Shown piece after piece: positions 1 to 10,229 of a stretch of 64,000 nucleotides of DNA. The DNA comes from Myxococcales bacterium (GTDB taxonomy: Bacteria > Myxococcota_A > Bradymonadia > UBA7976 > UBA1532): the NCBI GenBank assembly GCA_002731825.1, contig PCCS01000058.1, forward strand, positions 1-64,000, read 5' to 3'. The stretch's first letter is position 1. Every line of letters begins with the position of its first letter. The notes under the pieces are model-generated. The model ran no database searches, was not told the origin of the DNA, and worked only from the letters and a program-made list of their open reading frames with translations. The position numbers were made by a program, and so were the translations under genes.

Positions 1-560
1 CGCAGACATGGGTGACGCCAGCTTGTTCTGTGCAATCAGCGGCACAGACGGTGCAGTTTGCCTCGCCATACGCGCACTCTTCGGTGACGGTATTGTTGTC
101 ATCACAGGTCTCGCCATTGTCTCTATCGACAGAGCCGTCGCCGCAGACATGGGTGACGCCAGCTTGTTCTGTGCAATCAGCGGCACAGACGGTGCACGCT
201 GCTTGTCCATAATCGCACTCTTCGGTGACGGTGTTGTTGTCATCACACTGTTCTTGCGGGTCGACGTTGCCGTCGCCGCATAGGCGAGTTGCACCGGGTT
301 GTTCGGTGCAATCAGCAGCACAGATGGTGCAGTTAGCCTCACCGTATGCACATTCTTCGGTGATGCCATTGTTGTCATCACATTGTTCTTCAGGGTCGAC
401 GTTGCCGTCGCCGCAGAGTCGAGTGACGCCCGGTTGTTCTGTGCAATCGGCCGCGCAGACCGTACAGTTTATCTCATCGTATTCACACTCTTCGGTGACG
501 GCATTACCATCATCGCACGCTTCTGTGTCCTCGACGACGCCGTCGCCACACACCGCGGCG
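1..560 (-). repeat. Tandem coding repeats, units of 135-141 bp
   Basis: The motif CGCAGAC/CGCATAG (plus strand) recurs at about 2, 142, 277, 412 and 547, giving periods of about 141, 135, 135 and 135 bp. These encode 45-47-residue Cys-rich modules of the lipoprotein on the minus strand. The two units nearest the edge are nearly identical over about 55 bp, which suggests recent duplication or gene conversion. The array continues beyond the window. Confidence 0.85.
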
Positions 561-3046
561 GGCAGACACGTGAGCTCGCATTGAGCGGGGTCACCGCATT
601 GATGGTCACATCGATCACTTTCACAATCGTCTGGGCCATCGCACTCGTCTCCAACACCGCAGGGGTCGCACTCACCACCGCAGTCTACATCGGTCTCAGA
701 GCCATTCTGGATGGCATCGTCGCATCGAGGCACTGGAATGAGTTCGCAGCGATCATCGCGCAGTTGATAGCCAGCGTCGCACTGCTGGCAATGCTCTGCT
801 CCCGCGCGCGGGCAATCGATGCCCTGGCTTGCGACCCCATTTGCACACACACATTGCTGTGCCACGCAGTCATTGCCATCGAGGACAAAGCCTGGGTCGC
901 AATTGATGCACACGGGTTCCCCTTCGATGAGGCAGAGTTCGCCGACCGCAGGTTCGCCGTTGACACACTCGCAGGTGTTGGCCTGACATTGACCGTCCAC
1001 TAAGGTGTAGCCATCATTACAATCGCGGCACAGGTTGACGCCGACGCCTGGGCATAGGTCCGGGCTCACAGGGCGTCCATTGGCACAACGGCAGTCGGAT
1101 TGGACGCAAATACGCCCTTCTAGCCGATAGCCCTCATCGCATGATTCGCATTGCAGTCGGCCTGGATTCGGGCAATCGAGACCTTGTGCGCCCACGCCGT
1201 TAATACACACGCATTGATTTGGCTGGCAGGCTCCATCGACCAATTGAAAGCCATTCATGCATTCGGTACACAGAGCGTCGCCATTGGCAGGACAGGCTGC
1301 ACCGATGGCCCCATTGCCATTGTCACATTGGCAGAGATTGGGTCTGCAGCGGCCGTCTTCTAAATAAAATCCATCATCGCAGGCCTGACAGGCATCACCA
1401 TTGTTGAATTCGCAGAATGCATCGGCATCGACCTGCCCGTTGCGGCATTGACAGACATTCTCTTGGCAGACAGCGCCGTCTAAATGAAAGCCCGCGTCAC
1501 ACTCGAGACAGAATTCATTGCCCTCGGCTGGGCAAGCCGGACCCTCGGCAGCCGTGCCGTTTGCGCAGACACACTGCCATGGCTCGCAGCGGCGGTCTCG
1601 CATCTCATAGCCGTCATTGCAGACCAGGCAAATTTCCGCGTTATGCTCGTCACAAGCGGCACTGACAGCGGCGACGCCATTGTCACAGGTACAGACATTT
1701 TCTACGCACACACCCTCTTCTAGACCATAGCCCTCAAAGCAGGCCCTGCACCCTGGAGCGTCGTGTTCCGCACAGTCAGCCCCAAGCAGCGGCACACCAA
1801 ATGCGCAGGTACATTCATTGTCTAGGCATGCGCCGTCTACGTCGTGCTGGCCCATTGGGCAGACGAGTGGCGGTACCTCGCAGGCGCGGCGTTCGATGGT
1901 CGAACAGCGCGGCTCAGCATGGCAGGTGTTGAGCACTTCGCCTTCGTTTCGGCAATACCAGCCCGTCATATCACCGACGCTAAATTGCGTGCCCACCAGA
2001 GACCGTGTCGAAAAAAGCACATTGTTTTCATAGTCGGCCGCTTTTTGTGCGGCCTCCGTGGCCATTGAGTCGGGCTCGAATGGGCCGATGATTTCTCCGC
2101 CGATGGCGCCGATGCTCTCCATGTTGAGGCCGTGGAACTCGATGGTATTAATGCCGCTGGGCAGTGACAGACGTCGGATGTACCAGGTGCGGGACGCATC
2201 AATGCCCTGTGGTGTCTCAAATACCAGCTGTCCATTGACAAAAAGGCGTGCTTGCTCGTCGCCGGAAATGCCCACGAGGTAATCCCCAGGCGCATCGGCA
2301 CTCAAGCAGTGGGAAAACCCGATCCATTCATTGAAGGGTTCAAATCCAGCTTGGTCTCGGACTTGCCAATCACAGGCCCAAACGCCGGCTTGGTTGAGGC
2401 GTCCGCTGGTTTGATCATCCGGTGATTGTGGACCCCACATATCTGACACGACACGGTCGTTCTCCGGGTTGCCGTCGGTGTCTTCATAGAGGGCGCCGTC
2501 GGTGCCATAACCACTGGTTTGTACACCTGGGCAGACCGGACGACTGATGGCGTGTTGGACGGCCCGCTGTGAACTCACAGCGCTACACGAGTCCTGACCT
2601 GGCGCTACATCAAAGCCTTCGGGACATGCACAGGCACCCGCCATCAGCTCAGCTGGTTGTTCGCAATTAGCTCGAGACAGTGGATGGAGTGGCTCAAAAC
2701 ACTGAGGCGATTCGCCACGCCAGCATTCCGGCGAGCCGGCGGGTTCACACCAAGCCCCCTCAGGCGTACAGCGCCCCACAGCTCGACACTGCTCCAAAAT
2801 ACCCACATCGGGGGCCAGCATTTGGTCTGGTGGACTGAGTCCAGCATCACTGGCGCCGCGGTCGGAGACAGAGCCACCGTCCCCCTCAGATCCGGTGGCG
2901 TCACTGGGCCCCGTTGCATCCTGGCTGCCGTCTGAGACGACAGCATCAGTCAGTGAAGACCCATCGGTGTCAGAACCGTCTGAATCTCCGCCACCATCAC
3001 AGCCGAAACCGGCCAACAAAATCACTATACAGGCAAGCCTTTTCAC
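1..3046 (-). CDS. Cys-rich multidomain lipoprotein-like surface protein, C-terminus cut by window edge
   Basis: I translated this frame by hand because it has no stop before the edge; it is about 1015 codons and absent from the ORF track. The start is GTG at 3046 with GGGAGGAGG just upstream, giving VKRLACIVILLAGFGC, a short export signal ending in a lipobox-like Cys (non-canonical). An Asp/Ser/Gly-rich linker follows. Next comes a region with a lectin-like or PA14-like feel (DYLVGISGDEQARLFVNG); that assignment is weak. About a dozen EGF-like modules of roughly 38-40 residues follow (C-C-NG..C....C..C..GY..), then 45-47-residue modules of the CGDG..D..E.CDD.N type (DUF4215-like). It lies 25 bp after the stop of the 1074-residue gene upstream, so they are probably co-transcribed. 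Likely exported and surface-anchored; ligand unknown. Confidence 0.85.
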   Translation of the reverse strand, partial: MKRLACIVILLAGFGCDGGGDSDGSDTDGSSLTDAVVSDGSQDATGPSDATGSEGDGGSVSDRGASDAGLSPPDQMLAPDVGILEQCRAVGRCTPEGAWCEPAGSPECWRGESPQCFEPLHPLSRANCEQPAELMAGACACPEGFDVAPGQDSCSAVSSQRAVQHAISRPVCPGVQTSGYGTDGALYEDTDGNPENDRVVSDMWGPQSPDDQTSGRLNQAGVWACDWQVRDQAGFEPFNEWIGFSHCLSADAPGDYLVGISGDEQARLFVNGQLVFETPQGIDASRTWYIRRLSLPSGINTIEFHGLNMESIGAIGGEIIGPFEPDSMATEAAQKAADYENNVLFSTRSLVGTQFSVGDMTGWYCRNEGEVLNTCHAEPRCSTIERRACEVPPLVCPMGQHDVDGACLDNECTCAFGVPLLGADCAEHDAPGCRACFEGYGLEEGVCVENVCTCDNGVAAVSAACDEHNAEICLVCNDGYEMRDRRCEPWQCVCANGTAAEGPACPAEGNEFCLECDAGFHLDGAVCQENVCQCRNGQVDADAFCEFNNGDACQACDDGFYLEDGRCRPNLCQCDNGNGAIGAACPANGDALCTECMNGFQLVDGACQPNQCVCINGVGAQGLDCPNPGRLQCESCDEGYRLEGRICVQSDCRCANGRPVSPDLCPGVGVNLCRDCNDGYTLVDGQCQANTCECVNGEPAVGELCLIEGEPVCINCDPGFVLDGNDCVAQQCVCANGVASQGIDCPRAGAEHCQQCDAGYQLRDDRCELIPVPRCDDAIQNGSETDVDCGGECDPCGVGDECDGPDDCESDRCDHQCGDPAQCELTCLPAAVCGDGVVEDTEACDDGNAVTEECEYDEINCTVCAADCTEQPGVTRLCGDGNVDPEEQCDDNNGITEECAYGEANCTICAADCTEQPGATRLCGDGNVDPQEQCDDNNTVTEECDYGQAACTVCAADCTEQAGVTHVCGDGSVDRDNGETCDDNNTVTEECAYGEANCTVCAADCTEQAGVTHVC

Positions 3047-3071
3047 GCCACCCTCCTCCCTTTTTCCGGGC

Positions 3072-6000
3072 TTAGTGCCGTCGCCGGCGAAGCCCAAAGC
3101 AGGCAAGAATCAACATGAGCCAACCGAGTGAGCCGGACGAATTGGTCTGAGAGCAGCCGCCCGCCGCTGAACCGCCGTCTTGACTGGCCGCTCCACCATC
3201 TGCGTTCGCTTTGTCGGGGAGAATCCCAGCATCCATTTCATTCTTTGGAATCACCTCGTCGCAAGCAGCCCGTTCAACGCGGTCCCCACTTTGCCGCGTA
3301 CATGTCGCCTCCGTTGTCAAAATGGGGGCGGCACCTGGAATGGCGCAGCACACCTCATTGGCGCATAGGTCCGGTTCTGCAATTTCACCCTGGCACGTTG
3401 CCCGAGCCACCTCATCGAAGCGATCGGGGCTGGTCTCGCAACAAATGGTCTCGCACGACTCTGCGCCAGCTGCTTCTCCACCAATTTCCGTACATTGAGC
3501 CTCGGAAAGATTACGGGCATCACCGTTGGGTGTGAGACAGCAGACGTTTGAACACCAATCTGCCGGTGCTTCCTGACCGCGGTTTGCGCTGCACATATCG
3601 CCGCTCATTTCACGACGCTCGCCGCCGGGCAATGCACAGCAGACTTGAAGGCAGATTGCGGCCTCTCTAATCGCGCCACCTTGTCGCTCACACTCGATGG
3701 CCGAGGTGGTCTCAAAATCATCAGGGCTGAGCTCACAACAAATGGCATCACAGGCCTCGGGGTCGCCGACCAATCCGCCTTCGGATTCGCATTGTGCGGG
3801 TGCCATATTGGACGCACCGCCATTTGGCATGAGACAGCACACAGGCTCTTCACACCATTCAGCTGGGACGGCATCGCCGCCTAAGTCTTGGCATTGGGCT
3901 TCGTTGACGGTCTGGGCATTGCCATCGGCAAGACAGCAGACCGTATTGCAGACCGCTGCATCGGCGACCATACCGCCGTTTTCTGCACATTGATCTGCTG
4001 TAGCATAGCCCGCCTCATCTCCGATAACGCAGCAGACGTCCCGCTCGACGCAGGCCTCGTTGGCTGCCTCGAGGGCGACACCTGTTTGTTCTGCACACGC
4101 GGCTCTGTCCATCAGCATGGCGTTGCCGCCACCCATGTCACAACAGACTTGGTCGCATTTATCCATGGGTGCTTGAACGCCACCGCATACACCGGCGCTT
4201 GTGACCGCATGTTGGCCATCGGCTCCAAGGCAGCAGATGGAGTCACATTGTTCAGGGTCTACAGCTGCGCCCGCGCACTCATCGATAAGGCCGATGCTAA
4301 ATTGACCGCTGTCTTCATCATGACAGCATACGCTTTCGCATCGGTTGGTTTGCACGGGTTGTCCACCTGCTTGTCGACAGGCATCCGCAGGGACTGTCAC
4401 GACGCTGCCGTTTGGTTGTTGGCAGCAGACATCGGGCGCTGGCGCGCCGCCGCATTGGTCCATTTCGATGATGAGCCCAGCAACCAGGCATTCTTCAGCT
4501 TTGATGATGCGTCGACCACCGCCATTCCTGAGTTCACAACACACTTGAGGGCAGCAGTAATCGGCATCCACCTCAAGGCCGCCAGCCAATTGGCATTGGT
4601 CTGGCGATGTCATGATCATCACTTCGCAGACTTGGCAGCAAATGTTATCGCCACCCACATGACCAAACTCGCATGCATCACCGATGCCATCACCGTTGCT
4701 GTCTAATTGGTCCGGATTGGCAACGCCAGGGCAGTTGTCACATGCGTTACCGAGTCCATCGCCGTCGGCATCTGCTTGGTCGGCATTGGCGGTAAAGACG
4801 CAGTTGTCGTCTTCGTCGCAGACACCGTCATTGTCCGCATCCTCGCAGGCCTCACAGACATCACCGATGTCGTTTTGGTCTTCGTCTAGTTGATCTGGAT
4901 TGGCAGCGTTTGGACAATTGTCGCAAACGTCACCGATGCCGTCGCCATCTGAATCCAGCTGGTCAGGATTTTGGATTAATACGCAGTTGTCTTCGGCATC
5001 ACAGATGCCATCGCCGTCGGTATCAATACAGCCACCACCGGTTGATCTCTCCAGAACGAGGATTGCATACGCCTGAGCTGAACAGGTGTTCCAGATGCCA
5101 TTTGGCGATGTGAAATCGCCCGCTCCGCTCTGGTGCTCAAGAAGCGTACGAGCCAGGTCGAAATACCAGCGCGGTTGCTCATTGGCATCGGCATAATAGC
5201 CAGGGCCTTCTGGGCCAAACGACGGTGCTCGCGGTATTGATGCGGGGTCGTAGTGAATTTCACGATTACCAAACGCGGGCGCTGCCGCAGGGTCAAGCAT
5301 TCCCATATCCGCGGGACCCAGATTGCCTGGTGCAATGGGGACTTGAGAGAGTTCGATATAGCTCATGGCTTTCTCAAAGGCCCAAAGAAAGTAGTAATGG
5401 GACCGAGACCAGCCTCCATTGCTTGCAAATCCGCCGTATTGGTATCGATTGTAGATCCAGCGCATGTACTGTTGAACGCTCGGATCATTGACATCGGCCC
5501 CGCCGGCCAATTGACTCCATATACCCGACGCGGTCTGTTGAAGACTGTTTGCATTGGCTCCCATACCGGCGCGGTAGCCATGACCACGCTCGTCTGGATC
5601 ATCGAGTCCAGCACCGCCAGATACGCCGTTGGCGGCGTAGGCGTTTCGTGTGTTCAAAGTGAGTTGGTCGAGGCTTGCGGCCCGCGCTGCATCGCCATTG
5701 GCGAGAAACACACCTCGCGCGCCGGCTAAACCGGCCATGACCAGCTGGGTTGTCGAAGAATCGTCGCAAGCGGCGCCGGGTGAATAACACCAATAGCCGC
5801 TCGCTAACTGATTGCCGGCGATTCGGTCATAGAGCTTGTTTATGGCTGTGAGTGACCCGACTTGGTCTGGTCCGCCTGTTCGCCAATACAGAGACAACGC
5901 CATCAAATCGGCCCCATCTTGATAGGCTTGGAAGGCGTTTGCCCCCGACGCATTGACTCGATTGATGAGAAACGCGATGGCGAGGTCGGCGCGCTGCTGG

Positions 6001-6296
6001 TCAATGGCATTTGCATTGGCGTAGCCTTGGCTCAGTGCGTTTTGATTGGCATCGGCTCGTTTTTCTAGGAGCGCCAGCGTGATCAAGCCAGTTCCGTCGC
6101 CATGACCCTGGGCTGGACATCCATTGACGAACCAATTCTGAGCCGCGGCATAGTCTAGTCCACGGTCGATGGCCTCATGTACATCCTCACTGAAGGTTGT
6201 GACCTGTCCAAACGCGCTGGTTGTTCCAACCGTCAGAATAAAAGCAAAAAAGACGCATTGAGCGCCCCTAGACACTACTGAGACTATCCGATTCAT
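3072..6296 (-). CDS. Secreted alpha/alpha-toroid protein with TSP3 repeats, 'VCC' repeats and MYXO-CTERM-like anchor
   Basis: 1074 residues. A signal peptide (about 1-30, ending SAFGQ) is followed by a helical domain at about 35-420 resembling prenyltransferase/squalene-oxidase toroids ([24 protein letters not shown]). Residues 423-545 are thrombospondin type-3 calcium repeats ([14 protein letters not shown] and relatives). Residues 550-1012 hold about 14 copies of a roughly 33-residue Cys-rich unit built on a VCC/ICC pair, a Gly-rich turn, C..GG and a second Cys; I do not recognise it as a named family. The C-terminus (GGC, a hydrophobic stretch, RRRRH) matches the MYXO-CTERM sorting pattern. 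A Ca-stabilised cell-surface protein is the likely reading; an enzymatic role for the toroid cannot be shown. Confidence 0.85.
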   Translation of the reverse strand: MNRIVSVVSRGAQCVFFAFILTVGTTSAFGQVTTFSEDVHEAIDRGLDYAAAQNWFVNGCPAQGHGDGTGLITLALLEKRADANQNALSQGYANANAIDQQRADLAIAFLINRVNASGANAFQAYQDGADLMALSLYWRTGGPDQVGSLTAINKLYDRIAGNQLASGYWCYSPGAACDDSSTTQLVMAGLAGARGVFLANGDAARAASLDQLTLNTRNAYAANGVSGGAGLDDPDERGHGYRAGMGANANSLQQTASGIWSQLAGGADVNDPSVQQYMRWIYNRYQYGGFASNGGWSRSHYYFLWAFEKAMSYIELSQVPIAPGNLGPADMGMLDPAAAPAFGNREIHYDPASIPRAPSFGPEGPGYYADANEQPRWYFDLARTLLEHQSGAGDFTSPNGIWNTCSAQAYAILVLERSTGGGCIDTDGDGICDAEDNCVLIQNPDQLDSDGDGIGDVCDNCPNAANPDQLDEDQNDIGDVCEACEDADNDGVCDEDDNCVFTANADQADADGDGLGNACDNCPGVANPDQLDSNGDGIGDACEFGHVGGDNICCQVCEVMIMTSPDQCQLAGGLEVDADYCCPQVCCELRNGGGRRIIKAEECLVAGLIIEMDQCGGAPAPDVCCQQPNGSVVTVPADACRQAGGQPVQTNRCESVCCHDEDSGQFSIGLIDECAGAAVDPEQCDSICCLGADGQHAVTSAGVCGGVQAPMDKCDQVCCDMGGGNAMLMDRAACAEQTGVALEAANEACVERDVCCVIGDEAGYATADQCAENGGMVADAAVCNTVCCLADGNAQTVNEAQCQDLGGDAVPAEWCEEPVCCLMPNGGASNMAPAQCESEGGLVGDPEACDAICCELSPDDFETTSAIECERQGGAIREAAICLQVCCALPGGERREMSGDMCSANRGQEAPADWCSNVCCLTPNGDARNLSEAQCTEIGGEAAGAESCETICCETSPDRFDEVARATCQGEIAEPDLCANEVCCAIPGAAPILTTEATCTRQSGDRVERAACDEVIPKNEMDAGILPDKANADGGAASQDGGSAAGGCSQTNSSGSLGWLMLILACFGLRRRRH

Positions 6297-6375
6297 GATT
6301 GACCCTCTCCCCCCAAAATCGCGGCCTAGAGCGCAGTCTGACGGACCACAATCATCGCCTGCGTAATACTAAGTA

Positions 6376-6403
6376 TTTATACCTAGTCTGCCGACCCAAA
6401 CAA
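6376..6403 (-). promoter_or_regulatory. Candidate promoter for the 1074-residue gene
   Basis: On the minus strand TTGTTT (6403-6398) and TATAAA (6381-6376) are spaced by 16 bp. They lie about 80 bp before the ATG at 6296, within an AT-rich patch that also holds the near-palindrome AATACT-A-AGTATT. Placement is by eye and the -35 match is poor. Confidence 0.3.
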
Positions 6404-6553
6404 AGCAATAAGATTACCGATTGACCCGATAAAAATGGAGACCGACAAAACGGCTAGGGACCGGCCCTATGGCTTTACTCACGGCCAGGGGGGTATCGGT
6501 GTCAAGTCTGAGACATGGTCTGTCGCGAACTGAGCTTGGGTGTCATGCCCCGT

Positions 6554-7504
6554 CTAGGATGCTTCACTTTTCGTAAGCACAAGGATATCTCGGATGATCG
6601 ATTCGCTCATCCGATGGCTGAGTTTGAGTGGCTGCTCGGTCAGTCCACATCCGTCGAAGGCGTTTATCAATTGAACCGGTTTGGGTTGTAAACGATTGTA
6701 TGCAATGACCATTGCCCCCCCAGGTCTAAGGGCATTGGCCCAACCGGTTGCGCAAGCCTCGATCACGGCGATCGGATTGCGGGTGCCCGTTGTCGTATGA
6801 TGTTGAACGCCGTAGGGAAGATCGGTTGCGATTATGTCAAAGCGCTCTCGCCCCATCAGGTCTCCTGTTTCCCTTGAGTCCCCAATGATGACCTGCAGGT
6901 GATTGCTTTGGTTGCTAAAACGAACGAATCGGCCACGACCTTGCTTATTGGCACGCCCAACGAAACCCTGATTCAAGCTGTGTTTGACCCGATGCAACTT
7001 TGTCCATTTTTTGAGACTTTGAGTGATGTCTGCAAGGACGCTTTTGTCTTGCTCAATGCCCTTGGAATTAAGGCCAAAACGCATGGCTGTCATCAGCGTC
7101 GTTCCGCGTCCACACATGGGGTCGAGTAGAGTCTTGGCTTTGCCGCTTTTGCTCTCGGCATAACGGAGGCCGAGATTGACCAGTAATTGGGTGACGACTT
7201 CATTGGTTTTCCCCCGATACTTGCTTCCAAAAACGAAGTCATCGGGCAAATTGAAACGGGGGTCTAATTGGAGGGGCCGAAGTAATCCATTACGGATTTC
7301 GAATGCCCCTTGGATAAATGACAGCCGGGCTACCTCTGATAGAGCATCGGCGTTTAGCTCGCATTCGAGCAGATCAAGATTGCCATGGATGGCATGCTGT
7401 GCCTGGCACCCCAGTACACAGGCCACTTCCGTCTGGCAGACCGATACATAGTCAGCGAAGTAGGCGCCACGCGCCAGTGGAGATATCAACAGACCAAGAT
7501 GCAT
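6554..7504 (-). CDS. TRM11/UPF0020-like RNA methyltransferase
   Basis: 316 residues. The SAM-binding core starts near residue 130 with LLDPMCGRGTTLMTA, followed by GIEQDKSV and the N-methyltransferase-type motif TDLPYG near residue 235. This matches the TRM11/THUMP-associated methyltransferase family that modifies the exocyclic amine of guanosine in tRNA. I do not recognise a clear THUMP domain in the N-terminal 120 residues, so the RNA target is uncertain. Single gene, transcribed away from the permease at 7867. Confidence 0.7.
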   Translation of the reverse strand: MHLGLLISPLARGAYFADYVSVCQTEVACVLGCQAQHAIHGNLDLLECELNADALSEVARLSFIQGAFEIRNGLLRPLQLDPRFNLPDDFVFGSKYRGKTNEVVTQLLVNLGLRYAESKSGKAKTLLDPMCGRGTTLMTAMRFGLNSKGIEQDKSVLADITQSLKKWTKLHRVKHSLNQGFVGRANKQGRGRFVRFSNQSNHLQVIIGDSRETGDLMGRERFDIIATDLPYGVQHHTTTGTRNPIAVIEACATGWANALRPGGAMVIAYNRLQPKPVQLINAFDGCGLTEQPLKLSHRMSESIIRDILVLTKSEAS

Positions 7505-7866
7505 ACTGAGTGGCCTTATCGCAGCCTATGGGTCGAAATTGATGGCGACGTCGATGAGCAGTCGGGTCCGATGGCCAACCGCGTCTCGATGAGCTGCACT
7601 TACCGTGTGTACGCAGCGATGTCGATGGCTTTGTAATTTTCATATGATGTACTCAGATTCAAGACCGTTCTCTGCGCCGCTCATGGATGACCTGACTCAG
7701 ACCCGCCCAGGGCTCGGTTGACCATGGCTATCGGTGATTTAGATGCCATACTCCACGGCCCCGAGAGCGTGTAGGCGTGCCAGTTTAAATCTATTTGGGT
7801 CTAGATTTGCTTGATTTGATTTAACTGACACAATGGAGCGACGCTGATTGCAATTGGGATCCTGGG
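7505..7866. other. Divergent intergenic region
   Basis: About 360 bp between the methyltransferase (minus) and the permease (plus). I see no credible gene. It contains a perfect inverted repeat AAATCTA-N8-TAGATTT (7787-7808) about 60 bp before the permease start, which could be an operator. No convincing -35/-10 pair was found. Confidence 0.5.
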
Positions 7867-10080
7867 ATGTCCACCGATGACACAAAACGTACACTTGGGC
7901 TGATGGGCGCGACCCGAATCGGCATTGGTGCGATCGTTGGTGGTGGCATTCTCGTTTTGGCAGGTCCGACTTTTCAAGCGACTGGACCCAGCGCTCTTCT
8001 TGCCTTTGCTCTCAACGGTCTCCTGGCATTTATGACGGCCATGAGCTTTGCTGAAATGGTCAGCGCTTACCCCCATTCGGGCGGCGCCTACGTGTTTGGA
8101 CGGCGGGTTCTATCCGTACGCGTTGCCTTTGGATTGGGTTGGATTATTTGGTTCGCCTATATCGTTGCAGGTGTTCTCTATGCGTTGGGTTTTGGCATTT
8201 ATGGGGCGCGTCTGCTGGATATGTCTTTTGTGGCCATTGGCTTACCCACACCCAAATGGCTTTTGACCCATGGGGGCGCCGTTGGACTGGCCATCGTTGC
8301 ACTCATCGTCTACACGGCATCATTAATCCGGCATAGTTCTGGAGGTGGTAAATGGTCTGCCTGGGGTAAGGTGATCGTCCTCGGGGCTCTCGCGCTGATC
8401 GGTTTGTGGGTTTTGATGGCCAACCAGCCCATCGAGTCCTTTGAAAAATTATCGCCGTTCTTTTCCGATGGCACCATCGGTCTGCTCTCCGCCATGGGTC
8501 TATCGTTTATCGCTTTTCAGGGTTTTGACTTGGTGGCGACGGTTGCATCTGAGATTAAAGACCCAGCCAGAAATGCGCCGCGTGCCATGTTCTACTCCCT
8601 CAGTGCAGCACTGGTGATTTATTTGCCCTTGCTTTTGGTGGTCGCGACGGTCGGCACGGGTGATCGGAGTCACGTGAGTCAATTGGCCGCTGACGGCGCT
8701 GACACACTGATGGCCACGGCCGTTGGCAATTATATGGGGCCTGCGGGTGTTTGGTTGGTCTTGATTGCAGCGGTGCTAGCGACCTTATCAGCGCTTCATG
8801 CAAACTTACTTGCGGCGTCCAGAGTCGCCCAGACCATGGCCACGGATCGAACTCTTCCTTGGATTATGGGTGTCAAGCACGAACGCTACGGCACACCGTC
8901 CATGGCTGTGTATTCCAGCGCATTAGCTATGGGTGCACTTCTGTTTATGTTGCCCGATCTGTCAGCTGCAGGTTCGGCGGCCAGTCTTATCTTCCTCGTC
9001 ACCTTTGCCATGACACACTATACAGCGTATCTGGCACGGAAGCGCAGTCGGCGGGTGTCCGCCGACGTCTATCTGGCGCCCTTTTTTCCAGTGATTCCAA
9101 TCGTGGGTGGTCTTGCCTGTTTCGGTCTGGCTGTATGGCAAGCGATTCGTGAACCCAACGCGGGTGCCATCACCCTGGTCTGGCTCGGTTTCGGCTTTGT
9201 TTTATACCGCTCGCTATTTGCTTTTCATGCTCAAGTACTCGATGCGGCGGCCGAAGCGGGTGATACAGAGTTGTTGCGTCTGCGCGGACGTTCGCCACTG
9301 ATGATCGTCCCCGTACGGAACCCTCGAAATGCGAGATCATTGATGCAGTTGGCTGCCGTGCTGACGCCTCCGAGTGTCGGACGAGTGATGCTGCTGAGCG
9401 TTGTCAGAAATAATGCTGTTGATCCAGCAGACGAAATCAAGGACAGCCTCCTGCCTTTGCAACATGGCCTCGAGACAGCCCAGAATGTTGGTCATGCCCC
9501 GAGGGCCATGACCACTTTTGCAGATGACCCGTGGGAAGAGATTGCCCGCGTCGCTGAAGACCAGTCTTGCGAGCGACTCTTGCTCGGTCTGACGGAATTG
9601 CAGGGCCAAAGTACTGTCGATCACCTGGAAGCCTTGGTGAATCGAGTCAAGTGTGACCTGTCCATCTTGCGTGCACCGTCAGACTGGAAATTAGACCATG
9701 TTCAGACGGTCTTGGTGCCCGTTGGTGGCCAAGGGAATCATGATGAGCTTCGGGCGAGGTTATTGGCCTCGCTGCGCCGCAATCATGGTGTTCAGATCAC
9801 CTTATTACGAGTGATTCCCATGGCATTAAGTGAGGCCGAAGAGATGTCCATTAAGCAAGGGCTTAGCCGTCGGGCCAGAAGTGAGTTGGGAGATAACCAT
9901 TCCGTTGTCATCAAGCGCAGTGCGGACCCGCGGCAGTCCATTATCGATATGGCCGGTGAGGTTGATTTACTGATTCTTGGCCTCCAGCGGGGCGACCAAA
10001 ACCGCAAGGCTATCGGCTCTCTAAGTATAGAAATAGCACAGAAAACCAATACGGCCATGGTGCTCCTGGGCGGTCGCTGA
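7867..10080 (+). CDS. APC-family amino acid permease with C-terminal universal-stress domains
   Basis: 737 residues. The first ~440 residues form an amino acid-polyamine-organocation permease: TM1 carries IGIGAIVGGGILVLAG, the typical broken-helix Gly motif, and about 12 hydrophobic segments follow. The soluble C-terminal ~270 residues look like two UspA-like domains in tandem; the last ends with DLLILGLQRG and IAQKTNTAMVLLGGR, a typical Usp ending. APC-Usp fusions are known in bacteria; the Usp part is thought to sense nucleotides or stress. The substrate cannot be told from sequence. No strong ribosome binding site precedes the ATG. Confidence 0.85.
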   Translation: MSTDDTKRTLGLMGATRIGIGAIVGGGILVLAGPTFQATGPSALLAFALNGLLAFMTAMSFAEMVSAYPHSGGAYVFGRRVLSVRVAFGLGWIIWFAYIVAGVLYALGFGIYGARLLDMSFVAIGLPTPKWLLTHGGAVGLAIVALIVYTASLIRHSSGGGKWSAWGKVIVLGALALIGLWVLMANQPIESFEKLSPFFSDGTIGLLSAMGLSFIAFQGFDLVATVASEIKDPARNAPRAMFYSLSAALVIYLPLLLVVATVGTGDRSHVSQLAADGADTLMATAVGNYMGPAGVWLVLIAAVLATLSALHANLLAASRVAQTMATDRTLPWIMGVKHERYGTPSMAVYSSALAMGALLFMLPDLSAAGSAASLIFLVTFAMTHYTAYLARKRSRRVSADVYLAPFFPVIPIVGGLACFGLAVWQAIREPNAGAITLVWLGFGFVLYRSLFAFHAQVLDAAAEAGDTELLRLRGRSPLMIVPVRNPRNARSLMQLAAVLTPPSVGRVMLLSVVRNNAVDPADEIKDSLLPLQHGLETAQNVGHAPRAMTTFADDPWEEIARVAEDQSCERLLLGLTELQGQSTVDHLEALVNRVKCDLSILRAPSDWKLDHVQTVLVPVGGQGNHDELRARLLASLRRNHGVQITLLRVIPMALSEAEEMSIKQGLSRRARSELGDNHSVVIKRSADPRQSIIDMAGEVDLLILGLQRGDQNRKAIGSLSIEIAQKTNTAMVLLGGR

Positions 10081-10229
10081 GGGAGACTATTTACGTGTCA
10101 TTTCACATGTCTTGATGCCCGGTGGGACAGCTTTCTCCGTAAGTCCCTTGTCTATTGACCCAGAAACTCTCTATTCTCCCGTCGCATTAAACCGGGTGAC
10201 CCCTTTTCAGCTCCAGGAGACAACGCTCC

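Noticed and set aside
299-1003. Plus-strand ORF of 234 residues
   Set aside because: It is antisense to the Cys-rich lipoprotein repeats; long stop-free frames arise from the repeat composition.
2330-2350. tRNA-like GGTTCAAATCC motif
   Set aside because: It lies within coding sequence and no cloverleaf can be drawn around it.
3888-4706. Plus-strand ORF of 272 residues
   Set aside because: Antisense shadow of the VCC-repeat region; its sequence simply mirrors the repeated Cys/Gly codons.
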